Notes: generated from the letters alone by a model not told the origin. 64,000 bases of DNA from Candidatus Enterococcus myersii (GCF_017316025.1 NZ_JAFLVT010000008.1:186001-250000), one strand, 5' to 3'. Numbered from the stretch's first letter, positions 26,972 through 35,325 are shown. Program-made: numbers and translations.

Positions 26972-27015
26972 TCAGACGACTGCTTTGTGTGGTCAGTATG
27001 AAAGCAGTCGTCTGA
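26972..27015 (+). promoter_or_regulatory. Intercistronic 15-bp stem hairpin inside the WxL operon
   Basis: TCAGACGACTGCTTT (26972-26986) pairs perfectly with AAAGCAGTCGTCTGA (27001-27015) over a 14-base loop. There is no T run, so it is more likely an mRNA-stability or processing element than a full terminator, setting the WxL genes apart from the DUF916 gene. Confidence 0.6.
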
Positions 27016-27039
27016 TTAATGACTAAAGGGGTGTGTACC

Positions 27040-28131
27040 ATGAATAAAAAGGCCTGGGTGGGAATAATCTTAGTCTACATAATGGGATTATTTCTTGGAA
27101 ATACAATAGTTAGCTATGCAGCAGATAGTGCTGAGGCTCAAGGTGGTTTTTCATATGAGGTTGTTCGACCGGAAAATCAAATTGATAAAGGTGTCGGCTA
27201 CTTTGATTTGAAAATGGAGCCGGAACAAAAACAGACTGTCAAAATAAAACTGCATAATACTGGAGATAAAGAAATTACTATTTTAGTGGGTGCTTATGGA
27301 GGAAAGACTAATAGTAGTGGTGTAATCGAGTACAGCAACAATACTATTGAAAATGACAAGTCGTTGAAGTATCCTTTTGAATCCGTCGTAAAAGTACCCA
27401 AAGAAGTTAAGTTAGCTGCAAATTCTTCACAAGATTTAAATATTGACATTACTATGCCAAAATCTGAATTTGATGGTTACATTGCTGGAGGTATTTTACT
27501 ACAGGAAAAAGATGCAGAAGGTACAAAATCACAAAGTCAACAAGGAATGGTTGTTAACAAGTTTGCCTATCTAACTGGGATGCTATTGAGTGAAAAAAAT
27601 CCAAATACAAATAAAGAAGAAATGAAATTAAATCGCGTTTATGCGACGTCAAAAAATCATCGTAATGTAATTAGTATAAATTATTCAAATATCCAGCCGA
27701 TTTTTGTAGATGATATGACGACAGATGTTCAAATCATGAAGGGAGATTCAAATGAAGTCGTATATGACGCTAAAAAATCACAAATGCGGATGGCGCCAAA
27801 TACGATGATTGATTTTCCTGTTAGCTTGGAAGGCTCGGAGATGATACCTGGGGATTATCGTGCTAAAATATTAGTAACGACAGAAAAAGGCGGACGCTGG
27901 GAGTGGGAACAAAAATTTACCATTACGGATGAAGAAGCAGATAAATATAATGCACGGGATTTGACTTTGGTTCAAGATCCAGGCCTTAATTGGCGGCTGA
28001 TAGCAATGATTGTCGGTGGTTTACTAGTATTACTACTTATCATCTATTTCATTGTTCGCAAAATTAACAAAGAGCGTGAAAAGAAGAAATTAATCGAGCG
28101 AAAGCTAGCTGCAAAAAATAAAAAAAGATAG
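27040..28131 (+). CDS. DUF916/DUF3324 WxL-interacting protein
   Basis: The 363-aa protein has a signal peptide, then GGFSYEVVRPENQIDKGVGYFDLKMEPEQKQTVKIKL (start of DUF916), a second Ig-like domain (DUF3324, about 185-310), one C-terminal membrane helix (LIAMIVGGLLVLLLIIYFIV) and a basic tail. This is the family that binds WxL proteins and peptidoglycan and holds the surface complex. ATG 27040 follows AAGGGGTG. It is the scaffold partner of the three upstream WxL proteins. Confidence 0.9.
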   Translation: MNKKAWVGIILVYIMGLFLGNTIVSYAADSAEAQGGFSYEVVRPENQIDKGVGYFDLKMEPEQKQTVKIKLHNTGDKEITILVGAYGGKTNSSGVIEYSNNTIENDKSLKYPFESVVKVPKEVKLAANSSQDLNIDITMPKSEFDGYIAGGILLQEKDAEGTKSQSQQGMVVNKFAYLTGMLLSEKNPNTNKEEMKLNRVYATSKNHRNVISINYSNIQPIFVDDMTTDVQIMKGDSNEVVYDAKKSQMRMAPNTMIDFPVSLEGSEMIPGDYRAKILVTTEKGGRWEWEQKFTITDEEADKYNARDLTLVQDPGLNWRLIAMIVGGLLVLLLIIYFIVRKINKEREKKKLIERKLAAKNKKR

Positions 28132-28143
28132 GAGCGAGGAGTG

Positions 28144-28803
28144 ATGGAACTACTAGACTGGCTTTTTATAATCCTCCTCTCCCTTGCAATTTTTGCAATT
28201 ATCTTTATGTTTATTTCGATTGCTGCTTGGGTAACCAACCAGCAGAAATTAAATAAAGTCAGCGCAATGAAGCCCAGCAAAAAACAACGTCGGGCTTGGT
28301 TGCGCTATTGCGTTGATTTGATGGATAAGGTAAGTAAAAATCGAAATAATGTGATTTTTGCTGTGATTTTTTCAATAGTATTCGCAGGTGGAAGCTATTA
28401 TATCCGCTATTACCAATCCACAAGTTTAACGGCAACTGATTCTGAAAATGTTGTTCAAGGCTACTTCATTGTTCAAGAATTGGAAAAACAGTTAAAAGAA
28501 CTATCAACCACCAGTAACGAAAAAAAAGCGCAAAGCACAATCTACGATTTATCGTCTCGTTTAGTTAGTTATGGTTCGAATGTTCCGGAACCTCGTTTAG
28601 GAAAAGATGAAAAATTGGTATTGAAACAGTTGTATACACGAATGAAGCAGTTGGGTATCAATTTAGCCGGACTTTCCATCAAACAGCTAAAAAATAAGGA
28701 AGTTAATTCCGGCTATTTAAACGACATTAAGCGAACGCAAGCTGCTCAAGAACAAGTTTTTAATCATTTTAAAGTAGATAAATCAGCCCTCCAACAAGAA
28801 TAG
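28144..28803 (+). CDS. WxL-operon membrane protein of unknown function
   Basis: The 219-aa protein has two membrane helices (about 5-30 and 75-95) and an extracellular helical domain of ~120 residues (EKQLKELSTTSNEKKAQ and onward) that contains no family I recognise. Its position between the DUF916 protein and the signal peptidases suggests a role in export or assembly of the WxL complex. Ribosome site GGAGCGAGGAG; ATG 28144 preferred over the adjoining GTG. Confidence 0.6.
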   Translation: MELLDWLFIILLSLAIFAIIFMFISIAAWVTNQQKLNKVSAMKPSKKQRRAWLRYCVDLMDKVSKNRNNVIFAVIFSIVFAGGSYYIRYYQSTSLTATDSENVVQGYFIVQELEKQLKELSTTSNEKKAQSTIYDLSSRLVSYGSNVPEPRLGKDEKLVLKQLYTRMKQLGINLAGLSIKQLKNKEVNSGYLNDIKRTQAAQEQVFNHFKVDKSALQQE

Positions 28804-28813
28804 GAGGGAACTG

Positions 28814-29419
28814 ATGAAAAAAAGATTAAATCAACAACAATTACAACTACTTGCGCAAAGCATCCGGAAAAAAAGGCGCAGGCGCTACCTTCAAGATTTA
28901 TTTGTTACCTTTGGAATTTTTGTTACAGTGGTTATGGGAGTATTCTTTATTTTTTTTCAAATACAGACAGTGAATGACTTCAGCATGTTGCCAAATTTGC
29001 AAGCGGGAGACAGGTTGATCTTAGGAAAGTATAAGAAGATTGAGCGGTTTGATATCGTTGCTTTTCAAATTCCAGGAAGAAAACAACAATCGATTCGACG
29101 TGTTATTGGTTTACCAGGAGAAGAACTTCGCTATCATGAAGATATTTTATACGTAGGTACGCGGGAAATACCCGAACGCTTTTTAAGTGATGATTTAGTT
29201 GCAGCAAAAGATAGAGCGTATCAGCTGACACCAGATTTTACTACCAGTGATATTAGAGGTGTAAAGAATCAACGAATTCCCGCTGATTATTATTTAGTTT
29301 TGGCGGATAATCGTAGTTTTGGTGTTGATAGTCGGGATTACGGATTAGTACCAAAGGAAAATATTCTTGGTGTTGGCGCAGCAATATTTTTACCAGTTTC
29401 CCGTATGACGCAATTGTAG
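28814..29419 (+). CDS. Signal peptidase I-like protein with Lys-to-Arg change
   Basis: The 201-aa type I signal peptidase homologue has one N-terminal membrane helix and the S26 boxes: FSMLPNLQAGDRL (nucleophile Ser), RRVIGLPGEE and ADNRSFGVDSRDYG. The general-base Lys, first residue of the usual KRVIG, is Arg here (codons CGA CGT); the neighbour at 29432 has IKRVIG. Activity may be lost or altered. Catalytically dead signal peptidase paralogues work as assembly factors in streptococcal pilus loci, so a chaperone-like role in the WxL operon is possible. Confidence 0.85.
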   Translation: MKKRLNQQQLQLLAQSIRKKRRRRYLQDLFVTFGIFVTVVMGVFFIFFQIQTVNDFSMLPNLQAGDRLILGKYKKIERFDIVAFQIPGRKQQSIRRVIGLPGEELRYHEDILYVGTREIPERFLSDDLVAAKDRAYQLTPDFTTSDIRGVKNQRIPADYYLVLADNRSFGVDSRDYGLVPKENILGVGAAIFLPVSRMTQL

Positions 29420-29431
29420 GAGTTGAAAGTT

Positions 29432-30103
29432 ATGACAGAAAAAAAACAAGAAAACCCTCGAATTGTGTCGCAAGTGGCTTCAAAAAAAAAGATGCGAAAA
29501 AAATTGACCTCAGAGCAAATAGAGCTAATTTTGCAGCGTCGGCGAAAAGAACAAATACGAAAATACTGGGATCTATTCTTACTGTTAATGACAATAGTAG
29601 TGTGTGTTCTTTTCTTAATAAATGTTAAAGCGCATCAAATTGTTGGTGAGTCTATGATTCCAACGCTTCATAATGGAGACCGAATTTTAATAAAAAAAAC
29701 ACAAGAAGTCCAACGCTATGACATTGTGACGTTTACACCAGACGGCAATGACTCGCAAGGCAAGACTTATATTAAGCGTGTGATTGGTGTTCCAGGTGAC
29801 AAATTTGTTATTCAGGGCTCAACTTTGTATTTATTTAATCAAAAAAATATTGATACAGAGTACGATGCTCTTCGATATTCAGTTAACTTGCCGGATAGTA
29901 CGCAGATTTTTGAATTAGATAAAAAACTTGCTGACAATTTACGGAATCAGACACAGATTCCTAAAAATGCTTATTTTGTATTGGGGGATAATCGCAAAAA
30001 CTCTGAAGATAGCCGTATTATTGGATTTGTACAAAAAAACGCAATCGAAGGAGTTATGAAATTACGTTTTTATCCATTCGATAAAATTGGCTGGGTACAC
30101 TGA
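29432..30103 (+). CDS. lepB: Signal peptidase I
   Basis: The 223-aa enzyme has a basic N-terminal tail, one membrane helix (LFLLLMTIVVCVLFLINV) and complete catalytic boxes: GESMIPTLHNGDRI with the Ser, YIKRVIGVPGDKF with the Lys, and LGDNRKNSEDSR. It should remove signal peptides of exported proteins, likely those of the WxL operon in which it is the last gene. ATG 29432 with GGAG upstream; the TTG at 29423 is not favoured. Confidence 0.88.
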   Translation: MTEKKQENPRIVSQVASKKKMRKKLTSEQIELILQRRRKEQIRKYWDLFLLLMTIVVCVLFLINVKAHQIVGESMIPTLHNGDRILIKKTQEVQRYDIVTFTPDGNDSQGKTYIKRVIGVPGDKFVIQGSTLYLFNQKNIDTEYDALRYSVNLPDSTQIFELDKKLADNLRNQTQIPKNAYFVLGDNRKNSEDSRIIGFVQKNAIEGVMKLRFYPFDKIGWVH

Positions 30104-30145
30104 ACAATATTTTAATAGTATGATAATTTAAAATACAGAACTTTT

Positions 30146-30177
30146 GAGACTAGGCTAATGGGCTTAGTCTTTTTTTT
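30146..30177 (+). terminator. Intrinsic terminator of the WxL operon
   Basis: GACTAGGC (30148-30155) and GCTTAGTC (30162-30169) form a stem with one G-U pair, followed by eight T. Confidence 0.8.
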
Positions 30178-30192
30178 ATATTGAAATTAATG

Positions 30193-30246
30193 TTGAAATA
30201 GTACATCAAGTGTATTATAATTGTATCTAGTAAATTAGATGTACTA
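30193..30246 (+). promoter_or_regulatory. Promoter and MarR-type operator
   Basis: TTGAAA (30193-30198), a 17-bp spacer and TATAAT (30216-30221) make a strong promoter. TAGTACATC (30199-30207) and GATGTACTA (30238-30246) are perfect 9-bp arms flanking the -10, and an inner ATCTA/TAGAT pair lies between. Repression by the MarR product of the first gene is likely. Confidence 0.7.
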
Positions 30247-30267
30247 AATTAGCAAGGAGAAATAGTG

Positions 30268-30699
30268 ATGGACAATTTTATACACGCTTCAGAAGAAATC
30301 GCGCTTTTTTGTCGCATGAATGTTAACGTGAAAAAAAATTTACCAATTCGTTCTAGTGAGATGGGAATGTTGATCTATTTAGTTAAAACAGAAGGAGAGA
30401 AGACACCCAATGCAGTGGCAAAGTTTTTTAATGTGACAAAAGCGATGGCCACTAATATGACGACTTCTTTATTAAAACAAGAATATATTGTAAAAGAACA
30501 GTCGATGATAGATAAGCGCAGTTTTAGCTTAATTCCAACGAAAAAAGCTGTTGAATTAGTGGAGAGCGCATATACAGAATACTTTAAAACAATGACATTG
30601 TTGCAAGAAAAAATGGGAAAAGAAAAGTTTGCAGAATTTATTGACTTGTTAGAACGTGCTAACGAAATTTTAGTGGAGGAAAAAAAGAATCATGAGTAG
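30268..30699 (+). CDS. MarR-family transcriptional regulator
   Basis: The 143-aa winged-helix protein shows IRSSEMGMLIYLV, the recognition region AVAKFFNVTKAMATNMTTSLLKQEYIVKEQS and the wing DKRSFSLIPTKKAVEL, typical of MarR. It overlaps the NAD(P)-binding protein gene by 8 bases and probably autoregulates through the palindrome at 30199-30246. Ligand unknown. Confidence 0.85.
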   Translation: MDNFIHASEEIALFCRMNVNVKKNLPIRSSEMGMLIYLVKTEGEKTPNAVAKFFNVTKAMATNMTTSLLKQEYIVKEQSMIDKRSFSLIPTKKAVELVESAYTEYFKTMTLLQEKMGKEKFAEFIDLLERANEILVEEKKNHE

Positions 30700-31558
30700 A
30701 ATTTTAGTAACCGGAGCTTCGGGAAATGTCGGCAAGTACGTCGTAGAATATGCACTAAAAAATGGTCAGCAAGTGACTGCTGCCGGGACACATCCAGATA
30801 CGTTAACAAAAATGTTTGGCAATATTGAAAATGTCCGCGTTGTCCCCTTTGATTTTATGGATGAAAAGACCTATGCAAAAGCGTTGCAAGATGTACAAGC
30901 AGTCTTTATCATGCGCCCGCCTCATTTAGGCAATCCCGCTGATTTGTATCCTTTTATTGATGCATTAAAAAACAGCGGTAAAATTAAATTAATTAGCTTT
31001 TTATCATTGATCGGGATTGAACCTAATCCTGTGCCTCCTCATTATAAAATCGAAAAATATATTGAAAAATCTGGCGTCCCTTATTGCCATATTCGCCCTA
31101 GTTTTTTCATGCAAAATCTAAGTGGTGTACACGCTTTTGAAATTAAACATTTCAATAAAATTGTTGTACCAGTTAAAAAAGCATCAACTAGTTTTATTGA
31201 TGCTGAAGATATTGGTGAATTGATAGCAAAAGTTTTGACTAACCCAGCGAAGCATCAAAATACAGCATATGCCATCACAGGTAGTGAAGCAATCGACTAC
31301 GATCAAGTTGCAGACACATTAAGTGAAGTTTTACAGCGCAAAATTTCTTACGCTAATCCTGCGCCACGTTTGGCTAAAAAATATTGGATCACCATTCGCG
31401 GACTAGACAAAGAATATGCGACAGTGATGGGGATGCTTTATATGATGACACGCCTGGGAACAGCTAAGAAAGTTACGGATACATTTAATATCATCATGGG
31501 TAAAAATCCTCGCAGCTTTGCAACGTTTGTCAAAAAAAATGCTGCCGCTTGGCAATAA
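30692..31558 (+). CDS. NmrA-like NAD(P)-binding protein
   Basis: The 288-aa protein is an atypical short-chain dehydrogenase: N-terminal ILVTGASGNVGKYVVEYAL dinucleotide loop, VVPFDFMDEKTYAKAL, VFIMRPPHLGNP and later SFIDAEDIGELIA. NmrA/YtfG-type proteins reduce quinones or sense the NADP(H) state. Coupled to its MarR regulator, it probably answers a redox or xenobiotic stress. Confidence 0.82.
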   Translation: MSRILVTGASGNVGKYVVEYALKNGQQVTAAGTHPDTLTKMFGNIENVRVVPFDFMDEKTYAKALQDVQAVFIMRPPHLGNPADLYPFIDALKNSGKIKLISFLSLIGIEPNPVPPHYKIEKYIEKSGVPYCHIRPSFFMQNLSGVHAFEIKHFNKIVVPVKKASTSFIDAEDIGELIAKVLTNPAKHQNTAYAITGSEAIDYDQVADTLSEVLQRKISYANPAPRLAKKYWITIRGLDKEYATVMGMLYMMTRLGTAKKVTDTFNIIMGKNPRSFATFVKKNAAAWQ

Positions 31559-31593
31559 AGAAAACTTAGTGCTCACTAGGGAATTAAATAACA

Positions 31594-31630
31594 AAAAAAC
31601 TTATCTGAAAAAATCGGATAAGTTTTTTTA
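31594..31630 (+). terminator. Intrinsic terminator after NmrA-like gene
   Basis: AAAAAAACTTATC (31594-31606) and GATAAGTTTTTTT (31618-31630) form a terminator stem with T run. Confidence 0.85.
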
Positions 31631-31880
31631 TATTTGAAATTGTAATGAAGAATCAACATGATCAAATAAGTTGTACGGATAAATTATTTACAATTCAAAA
31701 CTGTCACTTTTCTTTTTATATGGCAGGCTTTTATTTCGATAATTGGATAGTTTAACATACAAGTAAATCAAATCATTAGGTAAATGGTATTAATGAAAAA
31801 AGGTCTTAATTCTCTTTATTTTCTAGTCAGTATACAGTAGTATTACAGTACTGAATAAAACAAAGAGGAGATTGTATATT

Positions 31881-31925
31881 ATGACTGCATCCATGAAATT
31901 GCGTATTGAACTTTTGAATAGCTAA
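31881..31925 (+). CDS. 14-aa regulatory leader peptide
   Basis: ATG 31881 with GAGGAG upstream opens a 14-codon frame, MTASMKLRIELLNS. It contains Lys-Leu-Arg, the +X+ arrest motif known from macrolide-responsive leader peptides, and looks like the ErmDL leader (MTHSMRLR...). It lies 138 bp before an ABC-F resistance-type gene. Its 3' end takes part in a hairpin (CTTTTGAAT 31911-31919 with ATTCAAAAG 31934-31942), so ribosome stalling could change folding of the leader RNA. Confidence 0.7.
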   Translation: MTASMKLRIELLNS

Positions 31926-32025
31926 TTAAATAAATTCAAAAGTCTTGGAAAGAGCGATTTCAAGGGATTAGTGTGTACTTTTCCTGAATATAGAAATCAA
32001 AGGATAGTCCTAGACTATCCTTTTT
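31911..32025 (+). promoter_or_regulatory. Transcription attenuator of the ABC-F gene
   Basis: Two stems are seen: CTTTTGAAT/ATTCAAAAG (31911-31942) and an intrinsic terminator GGATAGTC-CTA-GACTATCC (32002-32020) followed by TTTTTGTG. The terminator stands 39 bp before the ABC-F start codon. Together with the leader peptide it has the layout of antibiotic-induced attenuation. Confidence 0.72.
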
Positions 32026-32063
32026 GTGTACTCTTTTTCCCGAGAAGAAAGAGAAGAAAATTA

Positions 32064-33533
32064 ATGGAAAACTTAGCACTTAAACTAACGAATATCCGAA
32101 AAAATTTGGGTACAAAAGAAGTAGTAAATATACAAGAATTGACAGTTTATGAAAATAATCGCATTGGTATTATTGGTGATAATGGGACGGGAAAATCTAC
32201 TCTGTTGAAGATAATACAAGGCGAAATAGTACCAGAAACCGGTTCTATTCAACGGGAAGTATCTTTTAGTTATTTTTCACAAATACCAAAAGGAACAAAG
32301 GTCATTGATTCTGAGAGAATGGATTGGGAGCTTGTTAGTCGCTTTAAAGTTCCCAAAAATGAAATCAACACATTAAGTGGTGGTGAAGAGACCAAATATC
32401 GCTTAGCTCAGACCCTATCTACCTATCAAATGGGTCTGTTACTAGATGAGCCAACCACTCATTTAGATCGTAATGGGGTTGACTATTTAATTGAAGAGTT
32501 AAGATATTATTATGGCACACTTATTTTTGTTAGTCACGATCGCTATTTTCTAAATCAATTAGCAACTAAAATTTGGGAGATTAGGGATGGTCAAGTTACC
32601 GAGTATATTGGTAATTATGATGCCTATAAACAGCAAAAAGAAAGCGAGAAATTAGAGCGGCAAAGGGCGGCTAATAACTATACTAAAGAAAAAAAGAAGT
32701 TGGAAGCTGCGATTTCTCGAAAAAAGAAGCAGGCAGCCAATTCTGAAAAAGTGTCTGCCAAGAAAAAAAAGCAGAATGTTCGACCTGACCGTCTATCTTC
32801 TTCAAAGCAAAAAGATACTGTTCAAAAGGGGCTTCAAAAATCGTTTAAGTCAATGGAATCTCGTTTAGCCCAGCTAGATGAGCCTATCCAACCCGAGAGC
32901 AAAAAGCAAATTCTATTTCCAAAAGTTAAATCAGTTGAAATTCATAACAAATTTCCTATACGTGGAGAGCAAGTATCTTTAAAAAAGGGAGAAAAGAGTT
33001 TGTTGGAGAAGTGTGATTTTCAGTTTTCCTTGGAAAAGAAAATTGCTATTGTTGGGGACAACGGGACTGGAAAAACAACCCTATTAAATCATATTGTATC
33101 AAATGGAGAAGGCATTATTCTTTCTCCCAAGGTCACCTTTTCAGTGTATCGACAGATGGATTATAAATTTAGTGAATCAGAGAGTATTTTGTACTATTTA
33201 ATGGAGCGTACTGAATATTCAGAAGCAGTTGTTCGAAGTATATTAAGTAATTTAGGATTCTCTCAAACAGATATTGGAAAACCATTGACTTCTCTAAGTG
33301 GGGGTGAATCAACACGGATTTCATTAGCTACAGTTTTTACTATACCCTCCAATGTCTTGATTTTAGATGAGCCAACTAATTTTATAGATTTGACAACGAT
33401 TGAAGCATTGGAAAAATTAATAAAGGCATATGCCGGAACGGTCCTGTTTACTTCTCACGATTCTCATTTTGTTGAGAAATTGGCAGATGAAGTATATATA
33501 TTAAATAATAAGCAATTAATATTAAAAAATTGA
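32064..33533 (+). CDS. ABC-F ribosome-protection type ATPase (Msr/Vga/Lsa-like)
   Basis: The 489-aa protein has two ABC ATPase domains with no membrane part: Walker A GDNGTGKST and GDNGTGKTT, signatures LSGGEETKYRLA and LSGGESTRISLA, Walker B LLLDEPTTHLD and LILDEPTNFID, and a charged linker (about residues 185-290) for ribosome contact. It belongs to the antibiotic-resistance ABC-F group that removes macrolides, lincosamides, streptogramins or pleuromutilins from the ribosome. The exact subgroup cannot be fixed by eye. The start at MENLALKLTN is 93 bp inside a longer frame; the upstream part would cross the attenuator. Confidence 0.82.
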   Translation: MENLALKLTNIRKNLGTKEVVNIQELTVYENNRIGIIGDNGTGKSTLLKIIQGEIVPETGSIQREVSFSYFSQIPKGTKVIDSERMDWELVSRFKVPKNEINTLSGGEETKYRLAQTLSTYQMGLLLDEPTTHLDRNGVDYLIEELRYYYGTLIFVSHDRYFLNQLATKIWEIRDGQVTEYIGNYDAYKQQKESEKLERQRAANNYTKEKKKLEAAISRKKKQAANSEKVSAKKKKQNVRPDRLSSSKQKDTVQKGLQKSFKSMESRLAQLDEPIQPESKKQILFPKVKSVEIHNKFPIRGEQVSLKKGEKSLLEKCDFQFSLEKKIAIVGDNGTGKTTLLNHIVSNGEGIILSPKVTFSVYRQMDYKFSESESILYYLMERTEYSEAVVRSILSNLGFSQTDIGKPLTSLSGGESTRISLATVFTIPSNVLILDEPTNFIDLTTIEALEKLIKAYAGTVLFTSHDSHFVEKLADEVYILNNKQLILKN

Positions 33534-33618
33534 TGTTTTTTTCTTACTGTCCGATTTTTTCGACAAATGGATTGAGTTCAAACTGAAAAAAATATAGGAA
33601 GAGTTTACAGAAAATGAC

Positions 33619-33663
33619 CTGACTCCCAGAAGTTAGACCAAAAATCTAACTTCTGGGAGTCAG
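33619..33663. repeat. Perfect 19-bp inverted repeat
   Basis: CTGACTCCCAGAAGTTAGA (33619-33637) and TCTAACTTCTGGGAGTCAG (33645-33663) with a 7-base A-rich loop. There is no T run. It could be a terminator-like hairpin or the remnant end of an insertion sequence. Confidence 0.65.
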
Positions 33664-33780
33664 TATATTCAGCGTGATCTTTTTTATTTAAAGGAAGATT
33701 CATACTAGCATAAGCGATAGAAAAACAAAGTGGAGAAAGCATTTGCTTCTATGTAAAAAGAAGGGAGAACTAATTACTAT

Positions 33781-34267
33781 GAAGAAAAAATGATTTTATT
33801 TTCGACGCTCATTTTGTTATTGATTTATCCATCTCAAGTATTTGCATCAAACATGGAAAATAATACTGCAAGAAAATTACTTAATCAGGCGGAGTTAGTT
33901 GCAAGCATAACTAATCTGAACGAACAAGAAAAAGAAGTAATTAAATTACAAGAGATTTTAGAAAATTATGATGTAGATATCTCCGAATCGTATTGGACAC
34001 CAGAAAAAAACGAAGCGTTGACACGTGGTTATGGACAGTGGCATGATTTAAGGAAAGGTTAAAGGACTAAACGATTACAAAAAGGCTCAAAAAGATTTAA
34101 AAAATATGAATGCAGCTCGTTCAAAAATTATAGCTCGAAAATTAAATATGAAGAAAGCGACTGATATTGTAATTGCAATTGGAATATTTATTGCTGTAGT
34201 TGGTTTTGCAATTTTCGCTGCTTCAGCAGTGGCTAGTTGGGGCGCGTTTTTCTTAGTATTCATATAG
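33781..34267 (+). pseudogene. Frameshifted secreted/membrane protein gene
   Basis: A ribosome site (AAGGGAG) precedes ATG 33781, but that frame stops after four codons in a run of A; the neighbouring frame (from 33790) gives a signal peptide (STLILLLIYPSQVFAS) and ~80 residues, then stops at 34060-34062. A third frame continues as GLNDYKKAQKDLKNMN and ends in a membrane helix (VIAIGIFIAVVGFAIFAASAV) and stop at 34267. Joined together they give a ~160-aa protein with signal peptide and C-terminal anchor. Two indels, or sequencing errors, are needed. Function unknown. Confidence 0.55.
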
Positions 34268-34286
34268 ATAAGGAGAATGTTGGTAA

Positions 34287-34721
34287 ATGGAATATTTTGT
34301 TAATGATGAACACTGGGATATTGAGGGTTATTATAAAAATTTAGAACGGTTATCAAAACGTTTGGGTACTTCATATCAATTCCTAAAAGATAATTCTTTT
34401 CACGACTATCGATTAATGAAGATGGAAGTAAAAGAACTAGAAAATTTAGTAATAGAAGTTAATCTGTGTTTACGTAATCCTTATGAAAATATTGACTATA
34501 TTATTAGATGGAAAAATATCAAAAAATTTTCTGTTCAGTATGATTACTCAAAGTACAAATTTTCCAATTTGGATGATTATGTTACGGATGATGGATATGG
34601 GACTGTTGCAGAAGATGAGATCACCGCTTATGATGAAAAATATTTACAACATGAACTTCTTTTTACTTCGAGAATGAAATTACATTTAGTGGGCGAAAGT
34701 ATTGAGATAAATCGGGTATAA
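34287..34721 (+). CDS. Hypothetical acidic protein
   Basis: A 144-aa soluble protein rich in Tyr, Asp and Glu (KFSNLDDYVTDDGYGTVAEDE) without signal peptide or known motif. The size, acidity and position after a broken secreted-protein gene recall immunity proteins of polymorphic toxin loci, but no toxin is seen, so this is only a suggestion. Ribosome site AAGGAG. Confidence 0.5.
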   Translation: MEYFVNDEHWDIEGYYKNLERLSKRLGTSYQFLKDNSFHDYRLMKMEVKELENLVIEVNLCLRNPYENIDYIIRWKNIKKFSVQYDYSKYKFSNLDDYVTDDGYGTVAEDEITAYDEKYLQHELLFTSRMKLHLVGESIEINRV

Positions 34722-34923
34722 TTACTAACGTACTAGAGCTTACTATGATTGTGTAAAAGTTTAAAGATATAGGTGATCCTTTTTTGCTCTGGTAAGGCTA
34801 TTTGTTAGTTTAAATTTAGCCTAACCTAGCTAATAAATCCGACAAGTTTTGGCACTATGTTTATATTTATATATATCTAATAATAATCTCAAAATTTTAT
34901 GTTGGGGAGGCTCATAAAAAAAG

Positions 34924-35325
34924 ATGAAAATAATGAAGAATAAAGGTATGATATTAAGTCTGATACTCAATATTTTGTTGATAGGTACAACGATTACATT
35001 CTTTGTCAAGGCGAACGACACTAAGTTAATGTTAAATACAAAAATCCTGAGTTCTCATACTTATATACCAAAGCGTGATTCCAAAAAGTGGGATAGTAGT
35101 AATCCTAAAGGGTACTATCTGTTCACTAAAGATGATCAAAGTATTGAAGTAACCACTTTTCAAGAAAAAATAATTCTAAGCTCAAAGTATAAGTTTATTG
35201 GTAATGGTGTATACGAGCTTTCTGATTCTAAGGGATACATTATTGCAAAGGATAAAGGACTAGATATTTATTTAAAAGAGAGTAATCCCTTAGTATTTGA
35301 ATCTTACATTATTTTTGATAAATAG
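34924..35325 (+). CDS. Hypothetical membrane-anchored or secreted protein
   Basis: A 133-aa protein with an N-terminal hydrophobic segment (ILSLILNILLIGTTITFFV) and a β-rich outer domain (LFTKDDQSIEVTTFQEKIILSSKYKFIGNGVYEL). No lipobox or known family is visible. The region upstream (34722-34923) holds GGGGAGG before the ATG and no other gene. Confidence 0.5.
   Translation: MKIMKNKGMILSLILNILLIGTTITFFVKANDTKLMLNTKILSSHTYIPKRDSKKWDSSNPKGYYLFTKDDQSIEVTTFQEKIILSSKYKFIGNGVYELSDSKGYIIAKDKGLDIYLKESNPLVFESYIIFDK

Noticed and set aside
31971-32063. N-terminal extension of the ABC-F protein
   Set aside because: It would cross the attenuator terminator; family members begin at the MENLALKL position.
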